From positions 88,284 to 104,625 of the forward strand of contig CAJTPF010000008.1 of assembly GCA_910578175.1 (NCBI GenBank): a stretch of DNA of 16,342 nt, in the 5' to 3' direction. Below are positions 6,326-14,135 of the stretch, piece by piece. Each line of letters starts with the position of its first letter. Positions within the stretch are counted from its first letter, which is position 1. The translations under genes were made by a program, and so were the position numbers. A model generated the notes under the pieces. That model was not told the origin of the DNA. It made no database searches and saw only the letters and a list, made by a program, of their open reading frames with translations. The stretch comes from an uncultured Lachnospiraceae bacterium. GTDB lineage: Bacteria; Bacillota; Clostridia; Lachnospirales; Lachnospiraceae.

Positions 6326-6634
6326 ATGGAGAAGAAAAATATTATAATTTCTTTAAGTATTCTTTTTACAGTCATTTTCATAATCAGTATAAGTTCCACA
6401 ATGATAACCGATGCCAAAGAGAAGAGCAGCCCCAAAACATATAAGTATTATACCAGTATTTATATCGAAAAAGGAGATACCCTTTGGTCCATTGCAGAAC
6501 AATATGCATATGAAGGAATTTCCACTACGGATTATATCAGTGAACTAAAAAAAATCAATAATTTAAAAGATGAGACTATTTATGCCGGCTGCTATCTGTT
6601 AATTTCATATTACAGTCATACTTATTTAAAATGA
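6326..6634 (+). CDS. yneA: YneA-like SOS cell-division suppressor (membrane anchor plus LysM)
   Basis: This 102-residue protein has a short basic N-terminus, one membrane helix (about 6-25), a short linker, and a LysM peptidoglycan-binding domain (about 43-95, with YIEKGDTLWSIAEQY). Size, order of parts, divergence from lexA and LexA-type operators all match Bacillus subtilis YneA, which delays septation during DNA damage. The LysM domain should lie outside the membrane. It would be made only on SOS induction and hold division until lexA is restored. Overall sequence similarity to YneA cannot be measured here, so the name rests on context and architecture. The downstream resolvase gene yneB of B. 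subtilis is absent; a tyrosine recombinase converges instead. Confidence 0.8.
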   Translation: MEKKNIIISLSILFTVIFIISISSTMITDAKEKSSPKTYKYYTSIYIEKGDTLWSIAEQYAYEGISTTDYISELKKINNLKDETIYAGCYLLISYYSHTYLK

Positions 6635-6642
6635 TCATAGCG

Positions 6643-7704
6643 TCAATCACCGGATTCCCTCAGCTTAACGGCATTCCGTGCCTTCCAGCGACGCTCATCC
6701 TCGATAGCCGCATAATGTTTCCGGGTCGTATTTACATCTTTGTGTCCCAGAACATCTGCAACAAGATAAATATCTCCGGTTTCTTTATACAGATTCGTTC
6801 CATATGTACTGCGGAGCTTATGTGGCGTGATCTTCTTTAACGAAGTAACAAGAGCTGCATATTTTTTAACAAGGTTTTCAACCGAGCGAACGTTTAACCT
6901 TTTATTCTGCATCGATAAAAACAATGCGTTTTCGCTGCCCGGTTCTGCTGGAATATTCATGCGCTCTGCCAAATAATCCTTCAGCGCCTGTTCAACCTCA
7001 TCGCCAAAATATATGATTGTTTCATATCCGCCTTTTCTGCGGATCTTAATACCTGTATTTTTAAAGTCAATATCATCAATATCGATTCCTACGCACTCCG
7101 ATACACGCATACCAGTACCTAAGAGAAGAGTAAGCAGTGCAGTATCACGAAGTTTGGTTTTTTGATGATATTTTTTTTGATTTGCTGTCAGATGATCTCC
7201 GGTTTCCACTTCATCCAGAAGCCTGGCAACTTCATCCACATCCAGACGCACAATTTCTTTTTCATGCAGTTTCGGAACCCGGACTTTTGCCGGAGGATTT
7301 TCATTGATCAGATTATTGCAGAAGAAGTAGTTGTAAAAAGATTTTAAGGAAGACAGTTTCCGTTTGATCCCAACTTCACGGTTAGTATGCTCCGACTCAT
7401 CTTTTGAATAATATTTCAGATATTCCATATATTCTTCAATATCTTCTAAGGTTATCTCCTCTAACAGGCTAAGCTTAAAATCACGGATATCAGTGTTCTT
7501 CAAAACCGGATTATTTTCTTTTATATAATTAAAAAATACCCCCAGGTCATAAGCATATGCTATTCTGGTTCTGGAAGAAGTGGTGTGTTCAATCCCTCGG
7601 AAATAATTCATACAGAATTTTGGTAACTCCAAAAGCATTTCCCGTAATTTAATATCATTATTAACGATCAGCTGGTCGTGATAATTTCTCTTTTTTGCTG
7701 CCAT
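6643..7704 (-). CDS. Tyrosine recombinase (XerS/XerC-like)
   Basis: The 353-residue product is a site-specific DNA recombinase with a SAM-like core-binding domain (about 25-135) and a catalytic domain (about 150-345). The active-site residues are all present: R200 (GTGMRVSE), K224 (RRKGG), H295 and R298 (TPHKLR), H321 (LGHKD) and nucleophile Y331 (KHYAAI). Its length and TPHKLRSTYGTNLY region resemble single-protein chromosome-dimer recombinases such as XerS more than phage integrases, and there are no phage genes or att repeats nearby. AGGAAGG nine bases upstream supports ATG 7704. It follows ttcA by 19 bases, so the two are probably cotranscribed. Whether it resolves dimers or has another site is not shown. 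Confidence 0.88.
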   Translation of the reverse strand: MAAKKRNYHDQLIVNNDIKLREMLLELPKFCMNYFRGIEHTTSSRTRIAYAYDLGVFFNYIKENNPVLKNTDIRDFKLSLLEEITLEDIEEYMEYLKYYSKDESEHTNREVGIKRKLSSLKSFYNYFFCNNLINENPPAKVRVPKLHEKEIVRLDVDEVARLLDEVETGDHLTANQKKYHQKTKLRDTALLTLLLGTGMRVSECVGIDIDDIDFKNTGIKIRRKGGYETIIYFGDEVEQALKDYLAERMNIPAEPGSENALFLSMQNKRLNVRSVENLVKKYAALVTSLKKITPHKLRSTYGTNLYKETGDIYLVADVLGHKDVNTTRKHYAAIEDERRWKARNAVKLRESGD

Positions 7705-7723
7705 CTATAAACACCTTCCTTTC

Positions 7724-8491
7724 TCATTCTGCTTTTTGTTTGTCAGCGGAAGAATTCATTCTCGGATTGAGAATACGATGTTCAAATCCTTTAATCTGAC
7801 TGTTTAAAACAGCGCTGAACATGCGCTCTTTCACACCCGGATTATCATTATTTATTTGTGCAATCAATTTTTTAACATATTCCCGTTTGGTGTGTCCGTC
7901 TGCCGGACAGGGATTTTTTGCCACCGGAAGATCCATTTTATTTTTAAACCCAATGATCTCTGTTTCTGAAATGAACATCAACGGCCGGATTACATGAAGA
8001 TCCATACGGTCTAAATATGTAACAGGCGCAAAAGAGTGAAATCTTCCTTCGTATATTAAAGAAAGCAGCATGGTATCTATAATATCATCTTTATGATGGG
8101 CATAGGCAATTTTATTACATCCCAGCGCCTTGGCCTTCTCGTTTAAAGCGCCTTTTCGCATTTTTGCACATAAGGAACATGGATTTGATTCTTTTCGTTC
8201 CCCGAATACAATCCGGTTAATCTCTGTTGGGACAATATAAAGAGGTATGGAAAGGGAATCGCATAACCGGTGGATTTCCGTAAAATCCTGAATTCCAAAT
8301 CCTAAATCGACGGAAATCGCAATTAAATTGAAATGTTGCGGATAAAACCGGCGAAGACCTGCCAGCGCATATAATAATGTAAGGCTGTCTTTTCCGCCGG
8401 AAACACCAATGGCAATATTATCACCTTCCTGAATCATAGAATATTCATCCAGTGCTTTACGGGTATAACTGTATAATCTTTGAAGTTCCAT
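7724..8491 (-). CDS. ttcA: TtcA-family tRNA 2-thiolation protein
   Basis: TtcA-type enzymes adenylate and thiolate cytidine 32 of tRNA using an iron-sulfur cluster. In the 255-residue product the PP-loop SGGKDS is at 31-36. The cluster cysteines are C105 and C108 (NPCSLC) with C195 (NPCPADG), and AHHKDDIIDT is at about 131-140. ATG 8491 is chosen over ATG 8509 because AAAGGA (8501-8506) lies inside the longer reading frame, nine bases before ATG 8491. The family is clear; the exact target base is assigned by homology and could differ in Firmicutes. Confidence 0.85.
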   Translation of the reverse strand: MELQRLYSYTRKALDEYSMIQEGDNIAIGVSGGKDSLTLLYALAGLRRFYPQHFNLIAISVDLGFGIQDFTEIHRLCDSLSIPLYIVPTEINRIVFGERKESNPCSLCAKMRKGALNEKAKALGCNKIAYAHHKDDIIDTMLLSLIYEGRFHSFAPVTYLDRMDLHVIRPLMFISETEIIGFKNKMDLPVAKNPCPADGHTKREYVKKLIAQINNDNPGVKERMFSAVLNSQIKGFEHRILNPRMNSSADKQKAE

Positions 8492-8514
8492 ATAAAAGAT
8501 TCCTTTCATATCAT

Positions 8515-8543
8515 ATTAGAAATAAATAGCAATGTTCAGACAA
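8515..8543 (-). promoter_or_regulatory. Promoter for ttcA and the recombinase
   Basis: On the minus strand TTGTCT (8538-8543), a 17-base spacer and TCTAAT (8515-8520). It lies between the psd terminator and the ttcA start, where a promoter is needed. Confidence 0.5.
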
Positions 8544-8558
8544 TAAATAGTTTAACAC

Positions 8559-8631
8559 AAAAACAGAGAGAATTCAATACAACTATTCGTTAAACTATGG
8601 TTTTGCGAATAGTTGTATCTGTTCTCTCTGT
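8559..8631 (-). terminator. Terminator of the pss-psd operon
   Basis: On the minus strand a two-part hairpin: an outer 10-bp stem (8563-8572 with 8622-8631) and an inner 13-bp stem (8577-8589 with 8606-8618), loop 8590-8605. It is followed by T residues (complement of 8559-8563). It closes the phospholipid operon. Confidence 0.88.
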
Positions 8632-8645
8632 ATATACAAAATCCT

Positions 8646-9509
8646 CTATTTACCAGTTCCGATACGTTCGCCCATCTTTACCAGTGTTTCATAACCGGCA
8701 TAGGTATTTACGATCAGATCGTTGTCTATGATTACATTTTCGTCCTTGGCTATTAATATTACGGTGGAACCGCCGTATTCAAATTTTCCTTTTTCCCGGC
8801 CTTTTTTTAAGGTGCCATGATGCCGGTTATTGACAATACGGCCAACCAACAAAGCCCCGACTTCCATTTGAATTAATCTGCCAAAATTTTCAGTTTCAAT
8901 CACGGAATAGGTTCTGGAATTTTCTTTATATATTTTAAAATAATCATTGGCAATAGGATTCACGGTATGCAACACACCGGGAATCCGGTGGTATTCCAAT
9001 ATCTTTCCATTATCTGCACTGCAGTATCTGTGATAATTGTCTACTGAAAGCCTTACGATAATAAAATAACCGTTTTCATATTCTTTTGCAAGTTCTCTGT
9101 TACGGAGAATGGATTCCAATGTATACTTTGTATTTTTAATCGAAAATACCGAATGTTTCCTGATCTTGTATACACTGATCCTGCCATCTGCGGGACTGAC
9201 CAGGGATTTCTCCGACATATCAACAGGGCGACGCTCCGGTTTGATTCTGCGGGTAAAAAAATCATTAAAAGATTTATAACGCTTTGGAATATAATCAGAC
9301 ATTCTTATATCATTATGTTTGATAAACGGATCGATCAGCAGACTGGAGGGTCTGGAATCCAGAAAAAAACCTGCAGATTTAGATAAACAGGGAATGGTCA
9401 GAACTTTCAGAGCTGCTCTTCCTATTAAGGTACCATATAATAATTTTAAATATTTCTCCTGATTAGTTGTATTCTCGATCAATCTTCCGTTTCTGCTTAC
9501 CGTTTTCAT
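8646..9509 (-). CDS. psd: Phosphatidylserine decarboxylase proenzyme
   Basis: Psd turns phosphatidylserine into phosphatidylethanolamine at the membrane. It is made as a proenzyme that cuts itself to create a pyruvoyl cofactor. In this 287-residue protein the cleavage motif is GGST (246-249), with S248 as the future pyruvoyl. Other active-site landmarks are FFTRRIK (84-90), D108 (SPADGR), H160 (NYHRYC) and H181 (LHTVNP). The motif is GGST rather than the LGST of the E. coli type. AAAGGAAAGGG upstream supports ATG 9509. It follows pssA by 82 bases and is followed by a strong terminator. Confidence 0.95.
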   Translation of the reverse strand: MKTVSRNGRLIENTTNQEKYLKLLYGTLIGRAALKVLTIPCLSKSAGFFLDSRPSSLLIDPFIKHNDIRMSDYIPKRYKSFNDFFTRRIKPERRPVDMSEKSLVSPADGRISVYKIRKHSVFSIKNTKYTLESILRNRELAKEYENGYFIIVRLSVDNYHRYCSADNGKILEYHRIPGVLHTVNPIANDYFKIYKENSRTYSVIETENFGRLIQMEVGALLVGRIVNNRHHGTLKKGREKGKFEYGGSTVILIAKDENVIIDNDLIVNTYAGYETLVKMGERIGTGK

Positions 9510-9591
9510 TCAATCCCTTTCCTTTCCAGACTGTATTATTTATATTATCCCAATTAACGCTGACATCAGATTCCTGTAACTGGTGTGACCT

Positions 9592-10227
9592 CTATAAAAA
9601 AACAAGACCTAAAATGATCAGCAATGCGAATAACATCATGAATATAACTTCTTTATTATTCGGCTTTTTTACCTTAAAATCTAAAATAAAGAACAATGCC
9701 ACCATAAGAACGATGGTTGTAAAAGTCATATTAAATACGGATACAGAAAATGTGTTTACGATCAGCTTCTTACATAAATATACAAGAGGCAAGATTACTG
9801 CAACCGATGTTACCGGAAGACCCTGATAAGATTTCCGGTTTGCCGAAGTACTCTTCTGCCGGTTCTGTTCCATAACGTTAAAATATCCAAGCCGGATAAT
9901 TCCGGAAACAACAATTGCCGATGAAGCGATCACGCTGTATACCCTGTTTGTATTACAGGATATATGAAAATTGATCATTGCCGGAAACATACAAAAACAT
10001 ACAATATCACACAGAGAATCTATCTGTATCCCAAAGGTTTTTTCATCATCTGTCCGGTCTTTCTTTGTCCTTGCCACTTTACCGTCAAACAAATCAAATG
10101 CTCCGGAAAACATGAGACAAAATATTGCCGCCTTAATATTGGAATCCATAACAAACGTCATTCCAATCACCGAAGATATTGCTGATAAATAGGTTAAAAC
10201 TACTGTATAACTGTAAAATCCAATCAT
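9592..10227 (-). CDS. pssA: CDP-diacylglycerol-serine O-phosphatidyltransferase
   Basis: PssA makes phosphatidylserine from CDP-diacylglycerol and serine in the membrane and supplies Psd. The 211-residue product carries the CDP-alcohol phosphatidyltransferase signature D45xxDG49xxAR53 with G66, D70 and D74 (DLFDGKVAR ... GIQIDSLCD). The gap between R53 and G66 is 12 residues. Several hydrophobic segments follow (about 76-115 and 145-211), as expected for a membrane enzyme of this family. Its ATG overlaps the stop codon of the upstream flippase-like gene (ATGA), so the two are probably translationally coupled. With psd it implies that this organism makes phosphatidylethanolamine. Confidence 0.94.
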   Translation of the reverse strand: MIGFYSYTVVLTYLSAISSVIGMTFVMDSNIKAAIFCLMFSGAFDLFDGKVARTKKDRTDDEKTFGIQIDSLCDIVCFCMFPAMINFHISCNTNRVYSVIASSAIVVSGIIRLGYFNVMEQNRQKSTSANRKSYQGLPVTSVAVILPLVYLCKKLIVNTFSVSVFNMTFTTIVLMVALFFILDFKVKKPNNKEVIFMMLFALLIILGLVFL

Positions 10228-11285
10228 GATACTTGCCTCTTATTTCTCTTTCTAGTTAAATGTGTGATACAGGTAATGATTCCGCCAATGACTATAATCG
10301 AATAAAAACTGATGCTCCGGCTTAACACCATACCGGGTAATACAAAATTCATACCATTCCCCCGGAAGATTCCGTCAAAAAATATCACGAATATACTTTC
10401 ACTTGCCCCCATTCCCCCCGGTAACGGTAAATTATCGACTGACAGTGCGATCATGGTCTGCAGGGTAACGATCTGATACATGGAAGTTCCCGATAAACCA
10501 AAGGATTTATAAACAAAATAAGTTACCATAAACAGACAGATCCGCTGTGCGGCAGTTAAAATAAACGCATTAAATATAACATATTTATGTTTCTTTAAAT
10601 ATTCCGCACTGTCTGCATATTTATTTATGCCGCCCAGAATCTTTTTTGTCCACTTCTGATAATTTCGTATGATCTTTTTCTTTCCAAGCCATATAATGGG
10701 TGCGACCAATACGCTTCTTGCAAAAGACTGCTTAAATATTATAAAAAAAAGCAATCCGATGATCAGAATATTTAAGATCAGACCAATGATCAGAATCCAG
10801 GCCACAGATCCCGTAATATGCGTTAATAGAAAACTGCTTTCTGTTACCAGCATAAAAACACCCATTATGATAAGCACTGCTTTATAAGCGATCGTCACAA
10901 CCATCAATACCAGGGAGGACTCACTGACACGAATCCCGTCTTTACTCATATAATACATTTGAGCCGGCTGACCGCCGGACGCCCCGGGAGTAATATAGCT
11001 GACAAAAAAGCCGATAAAAGAATATTTTATGCAGGAAGTTAGTTTGACCATACGGGTAAAAGAATTCATAAGATAATGAATGATTACGGACTCGCCGCAT
11101 ACAAACAGCAAAACCATAGCGACTGACAAAAGTATATAGACCTTATCCGCACTTTGTATATATTTAATTACATCACAAAAATTCTGCTCTCTGAATATGT
11201 AATAAAATGTCACTATAAATAAAAAAATTAAAAATAAAACATTTAAAGCATATGTTTTGAGTTTTGAATTCAAGCTCACTACCAC
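10224..11285 (-). CDS. UPF0104 / LPG-synthase-TM flippase-like membrane protein
   Basis: This is a polytopic membrane protein of up to 353 residues related to the flippase-like half of MprF. It shows the family landmarks SYITPGASGGQPAQMYYMSK (about 96-115) and LPLPGGMGASE (286-296), with around eight hydrophobic helices and a basic cytoplasmic-like loop at about 200-235. The LPG synthase catalytic domain is absent, so it cannot itself make lysyl-lipid. The start is uncertain: GTG 11285, GTG 11279 or TTG 11273, with AGGGTGG at 11284-11290. It is the first gene of the pssA-psd operon and overlaps pssA by four bases. A role in moving phosphatidylserine or phosphatidylethanolamine across the membrane is a guess from context. 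Confidence 0.88.
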   Translation of the reverse strand: MVVSLNSKLKTYALNVLFLIFLFIVTFYYIFREQNFCDVIKYIQSADKVYILLSVAMVLLFVCGESVIIHYLMNSFTRMVKLTSCIKYSFIGFFVSYITPGASGGQPAQMYYMSKDGIRVSESSLVLMVVTIAYKAVLIIMGVFMLVTESSFLLTHITGSVAWILIIGLILNILIIGLLFFIIFKQSFARSVLVAPIIWLGKKKIIRNYQKWTKKILGGINKYADSAEYLKKHKYVIFNAFILTAAQRICLFMVTYFVYKSFGLSGTSMYQIVTLQTMIALSVDNLPLPGGMGASESIFVIFFDGIFRGNGMNFVLPGMVLSRSISFYSIIVIGGIITCITHLTRKRNKRQVS

Positions 11286-11324
11286 CCTGATGTATAGTTT
11301 ATGGATATTAAAACACTATTAGAC

Positions 11325-11353
11325 AGTGTACTACTATATTAAAAATTTGTCAA
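11325..11353 (-). promoter_or_regulatory. Promoter of the flippase-pssA-psd operon
   Basis: On the minus strand TTGACA (11348-11353), a 17-base spacer and TACACT (11325-11330). An imperfect dyad (ACACT and AGTGT, seven bases apart, 11313-11329) overlaps the -10 region and might be an operator. Confidence 0.78.
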
Positions 11354-11393
11354 TCGAAATCGAATTATACACATTCCTGACAAAAACCGCTGA

Positions 11394-12026
11394 TTACTGT
11401 TCAATAAATTTTCTGAGTTTCAAATATCCGATAATTAAAGATACACTTTCTTTTACACCAAGTTTGCTGCTATTGATACATAAATCATAAGAGGAGGAAT
11501 CGCCCCATTTTTTATTGGTATAATAATTATAGTAATTTGCACGTTTCTTATCGGTCTTAACGATCAAATCTCTCGCTTTCGCATCAGATAGCTGAAAACG
11601 TTCTGCAATCCGCCTGATTTTGGAATCCGTATCTCCGCTGATAAAGATACTGGCCAGATTTATTTCCCCTTCCAATGCATAATCGGCACAGCGTCCGACA
11701 ATGATACAGTTTTCCTTCTGCGCCAGTTTTTTTATGGTATCGAACTGGGCAAGAAAAACTTTCTGACTGATCGGGACATCTATAAATCCCGGAGCCGCAT
11801 ATCCTGCAGAATAAGTATCCATTACCAGAGAATATAAAAAGCTGTTTGTCGGTTTTTCATCATGCAGTTTAAAGATATCCTCACATAATCCGCTGTCTTT
11901 TGCAGCCAGTTCCAATAATTCTTTATCATAGCATTTGATCCCCAGCTGTTTTGACAGTTCAAAACCGATCTCCTTTCCTCCGCTGCCAAACTCTCTGCCA
12001 ATAGCAACAACAAATCTTTTTTCCAT
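11394..12026 (-). CDS. Cytidylate-kinase-like protein
   Basis: This 210-residue protein belongs to the cytidylate-kinase-like P-loop family common in Clostridia. The nucleotide-binding loop GREFGSGGKEIG is at 10-21, with VGRCADY further on and a basic C-terminal segment (DKKRANYYNYYT) that may be the lid. It is not standard Cmk, and its real substrate is not established. The start is ATG 12026, where AGGAGGT (12034-12040) sits seven bases away; the same frame stays open upstream to 12275 only because it overlaps the rluD-like gene. It is the last gene of the hlyD-like-yggS-sepF-lspA-rluD series, 14 bases after the rluD-like stop. No clear terminator follows. Confidence 0.85.
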   Translation of the reverse strand: MEKRFVVAIGREFGSGGKEIGFELSKQLGIKCYDKELLELAAKDSGLCEDIFKLHDEKPTNSFLYSLVMDTYSAGYAAPGFIDVPISQKVFLAQFDTIKKLAQKENCIIVGRCADYALEGEINLASIFISGDTDSKIRRIAERFQLSDAKARDLIVKTDKKRANYYNYYTNKKWGDSSSYDLCINSSKLGVKESVSLIIGYLKLRKFIEQ

Positions 12027-12040
12027 ATAAATGACCTCCT

Positions 12041-12958
12041 TTATTTCGGCAATATTTCCAACAGATGGGTAAAATATTCCGGTCTCGGTGCCGAAAACTC
12101 CATATATTGATTGGTTCTTGGATGAACAAATCCCAATAATCTGGCATGCAGCGTTTGTCCTGTCAGATGGAACGGGGATTTGGACGGACCATAGATCGTA
12201 TCCCCTAATAACGGATAACCGATGCTGGACATATGAACTCTGATCTGATGGGTTCTGCCGGTTTCCAGCATACATTCAATATACGTATAATTTCTGAAAC
12301 GATCCAAAACCTTATAATGGGTAATTGCATCCTTGCCATCATTTACATTGGCTTCCATTTTCAGACGGTTATTGGGATGACGCCCGATTTTGGCATCCAC
12401 GGTTCCCTCATCTTCGTATATTACATTATGAACAATAGCCTCATAAATTCTGGATATGGAATGTACCTTCAGCTGCTCTGCCAGTTTATTGTGTGCATAA
12501 TCATTTTTTGCAACAACCAGAACGCCAGTGGTATCCATATCGATTCTATGCACGATCCCCGGCCGCATAATTCCGTTTATGCCGGATAAATTATCTTTGC
12601 AGTGATACAGCAGGGCGTTTACCAGGGTTCCCGTATAATGTCCTCTTGCAGGGTGAACCACCATTTGCTTCGGCTTATTGATCACTATGATATCATCATC
12701 TTCAAATAAAACATCCAGCGGTATATCTTCCGCCTGTACTTCCGGCTCAATGGCTTTCGGAATCTGAACCGTTATTTCATCTCCTAGATTAAGTTTGTAA
12801 TTTGATTTTACAGTTCCGTTATTGACCAGAATATACTCTTCTGCAATCAATTTCTGAATATGGGTTCTGGAAACATCCGGAAAACGTAGTGCAACATATT
12901 TATCTATTCGTTCATTCATATTATTATAATCTATAATAAACCTGTTAAAATTAATCAT
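12041..12958 (-). CDS. rluD: RluA/RluD-family 23S rRNA pseudouridine synthase
   Basis: Enzymes of this family convert specific uridines of 23S rRNA to pseudouridine. The 305-residue product has an N-terminal S4 RNA-binding domain (about 15-65, ERIDKYVALRFPDVSRTHIQ) and the catalytic domain with GIVHRIDMDTTGVLVV, where D140 is the expected catalytic aspartate. VHPARGH and TGRTHQIRVH are further family motifs. Its position directly after lspA matches the B. subtilis ylyB arrangement. ATG 12958 has AAGG nearby; a second in-frame ATG (codon 14) is possible. Which uridine is modified cannot be read from the sequence, so rluD is a family-level name. Confidence 0.92.
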   Translation of the reverse strand: MINFNRFIIDYNNMNERIDKYVALRFPDVSRTHIQKLIAEEYILVNNGTVKSNYKLNLGDEITVQIPKAIEPEVQAEDIPLDVLFEDDDIIVINKPKQMVVHPARGHYTGTLVNALLYHCKDNLSGINGIMRPGIVHRIDMDTTGVLVVAKNDYAHNKLAEQLKVHSISRIYEAIVHNVIYEDEGTVDAKIGRHPNNRLKMEANVNDGKDAITHYKVLDRFRNYTYIECMLETGRTHQIRVHMSSIGYPLLGDTIYGPSKSPFHLTGQTLHARLLGFVHPRTNQYMEFSAPRPEYFTHLLEILPK

Positions 12959-12980
12959 TCAGTATTACCTTACTTTCCTC

Positions 12981-13505
12981 TCAGCCTTTTATTTTCCCGA
13001 TATCTTCCTCTTTTAGAAAAAACAGCAGAATCACAACCAGTAAAAGCGCTGAAACGGTCACATAACAGTCTGCAATATTAAAGATTGGAAAATCCATAAA
13101 TTCAAACTGAATAAAATCCACTACATAACCGAATCTCAGACGGTCCACCAGATTCCCCAATGCACCGGCCACCAGCAGCACTAATAAAAATTGGATCACG
13201 GAAAACAACTTTATTTTATCATTCGTGAACATGATAGCTTTTTCTATTTTAATAATAATCACAAAAAGAATCAATGTAAAAAAAATGGTAAGCAATGTAA
13301 GAAAAATGATTCTTCCAGAGAAAACGCCCCATGCTGCCCCACGGTTCTCCAGATATTCAAAGGACAAAAAACCGTTCCATATTATTATTTTATCTTTTCC
13401 CTTTAATTCTGCGGAAGCCGCAAACTTTGAAATCTGATCTCCAAATATCAGAACAGCAAGTATTATACATAAAACTACAAATCTAATATATGATTGTTTT
13501 TTCAT
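12981..13505 (-). CDS. lspA: Lipoprotein signal peptidase (signal peptidase II)
   Basis: LspA cuts the signal peptide from prolipoproteins after lipid attachment. The 174-residue membrane protein has four hydrophobic segments (about 8-27, 66-86, 100-119, 146-166) and the aspartyl active site D130 (GYVVDFIQ) and D146 (FNIADCY), along with GNLVDRL and the conserved NRGAAWG loop (54-60). ATG 13505 is preferred to the in-frame GTG 13514, because the only Shine-Dalgarno-like sequence (GGTG) surrounds that GTG and sits eight bases before the ATG. It lies between sepF and the rluD-like gene, a frequent Firmicute order. Confidence 0.96.
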   Translation of the reverse strand: MKKQSYIRFVVLCIILAVLIFGDQISKFAASAELKGKDKIIIWNGFLSFEYLENRGAAWGVFSGRIIFLTLLTIFFTLILFVIIIKIEKAIMFTNDKIKLFSVIQFLLVLLVAGALGNLVDRLRFGYVVDFIQFEFMDFPIFNIADCYVTVSALLLVVILLFFLKEEDIGKIKG

Positions 13506-13550
13506 AATAATCACACCAATTATGTATTCGACAGTGATATCGATAAAATA

Positions 13551-14057
13551 TTACATTTCTGTAACATTTGCATTGCCGTTAATGATTTCCTGAAAATCCC
13601 CGGAAATATCAACCGTCGGCGGCGTTGCGATAAATATATAATTAGAAACCTTTTGTAAATTTCCATCAATGGCAAAACAGGACCCGGAAGTAAAATCAAT
13701 GATCCTCTGGGCCAGTTCTACATGAATTCCTTCCAGATTCAGGATGACTGCTCTGCCGGAAACCAAAGTATTTGTGATCTCCCTTCCGTCTTCGATCGTT
13801 GCCGGACGGATCACGCAAACCTCCATACCATTCTTGCTTCTCATTGGAACTACTTTATTTTTAACCGTTTTTGGCTTAGAAACATTTTTAGCAGGTTCTT
13901 TTACCAAAAGATCATCCAAATCATCATCTTCATATTTTTTTGAAGATTTTCTGCTGGTTCTTGGTGTTTCAAATTCTTCTGCTTCGTCATAATCTTCATC
14001 ATATTCGTCATCATCGTTCAGTCTCATCCATCCTAAAAAAGTATCTGTTAAACTCAT
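13551..14057 (-). CDS. sepF: Cell-division protein SepF
   Basis: SepF forms rings that tether FtsZ filaments to the membrane and aligns the division septum. From ATG 14057 the product is 168 residues: a membrane-binding amphipathic N-terminus (MSLTDTFLGWMRL), a long acidic and basic linker (about 14-75, DDDEYDEDYDEAEEF), and the SepF core (about 78-165, with VIRPATIEDGREITNTL and RAVILNLEGI). GGAGG at 14063-14067 fixes this start; the frame is open upstream to 14099, but that ATG lacks a binding site. Gene order yggS-sepF-lspA supports the call. Confidence 0.96.
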   Translation of the reverse strand: MSLTDTFLGWMRLNDDDEYDEDYDEAEEFETPRTSRKSSKKYEDDDLDDLLVKEPAKNVSKPKTVKNKVVPMRSKNGMEVCVIRPATIEDGREITNTLVSGRAVILNLEGIHVELAQRIIDFTSGSCFAIDGNLQKVSNYIFIATPPTVDISGDFQEIINGNANVTEM

Positions 14058-14135
14058 ATTAACCTCCGCATTCATTGCTTTCCGCAATTTCATTTTCATA
14101 TTATCTTGTTTTTAATCTCTATATCAACAAATTAA

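Noticed and set aside
6643..7704. Integrase of a genomic island or prophage
   Set aside because: No tRNA gene, direct-repeat attachment sites, excisionase or phage genes lie nearby, and the neighbours are core genes. A housekeeping recombinase is more likely.
11340..11393. Possible terminator for the cytidylate-kinase-like gene (TTTGTCA and TGACAAA with a following T run)
   Set aside because: The 7-bp stem is AT-rich with a loop of about 24 bases, and its downstream arm is the -35 box of the next operon. It is too weak to call as a terminator.
12027..12275. Upstream extension of the cytidylate-kinase-like frame
   Set aside because: It lies wholly within the rluD-like coding region in another frame. 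The kinase motif begins right after ATG 12026, which has its own AGGAGGT.
14058..14099. Longer SepF starting at 14099
   Set aside because: The extra 14 residues are unlike the SepF N-terminus and lack a binding site, while ATG 14057 has GGAGG at ideal spacing and begins the conserved amphipathic helix.
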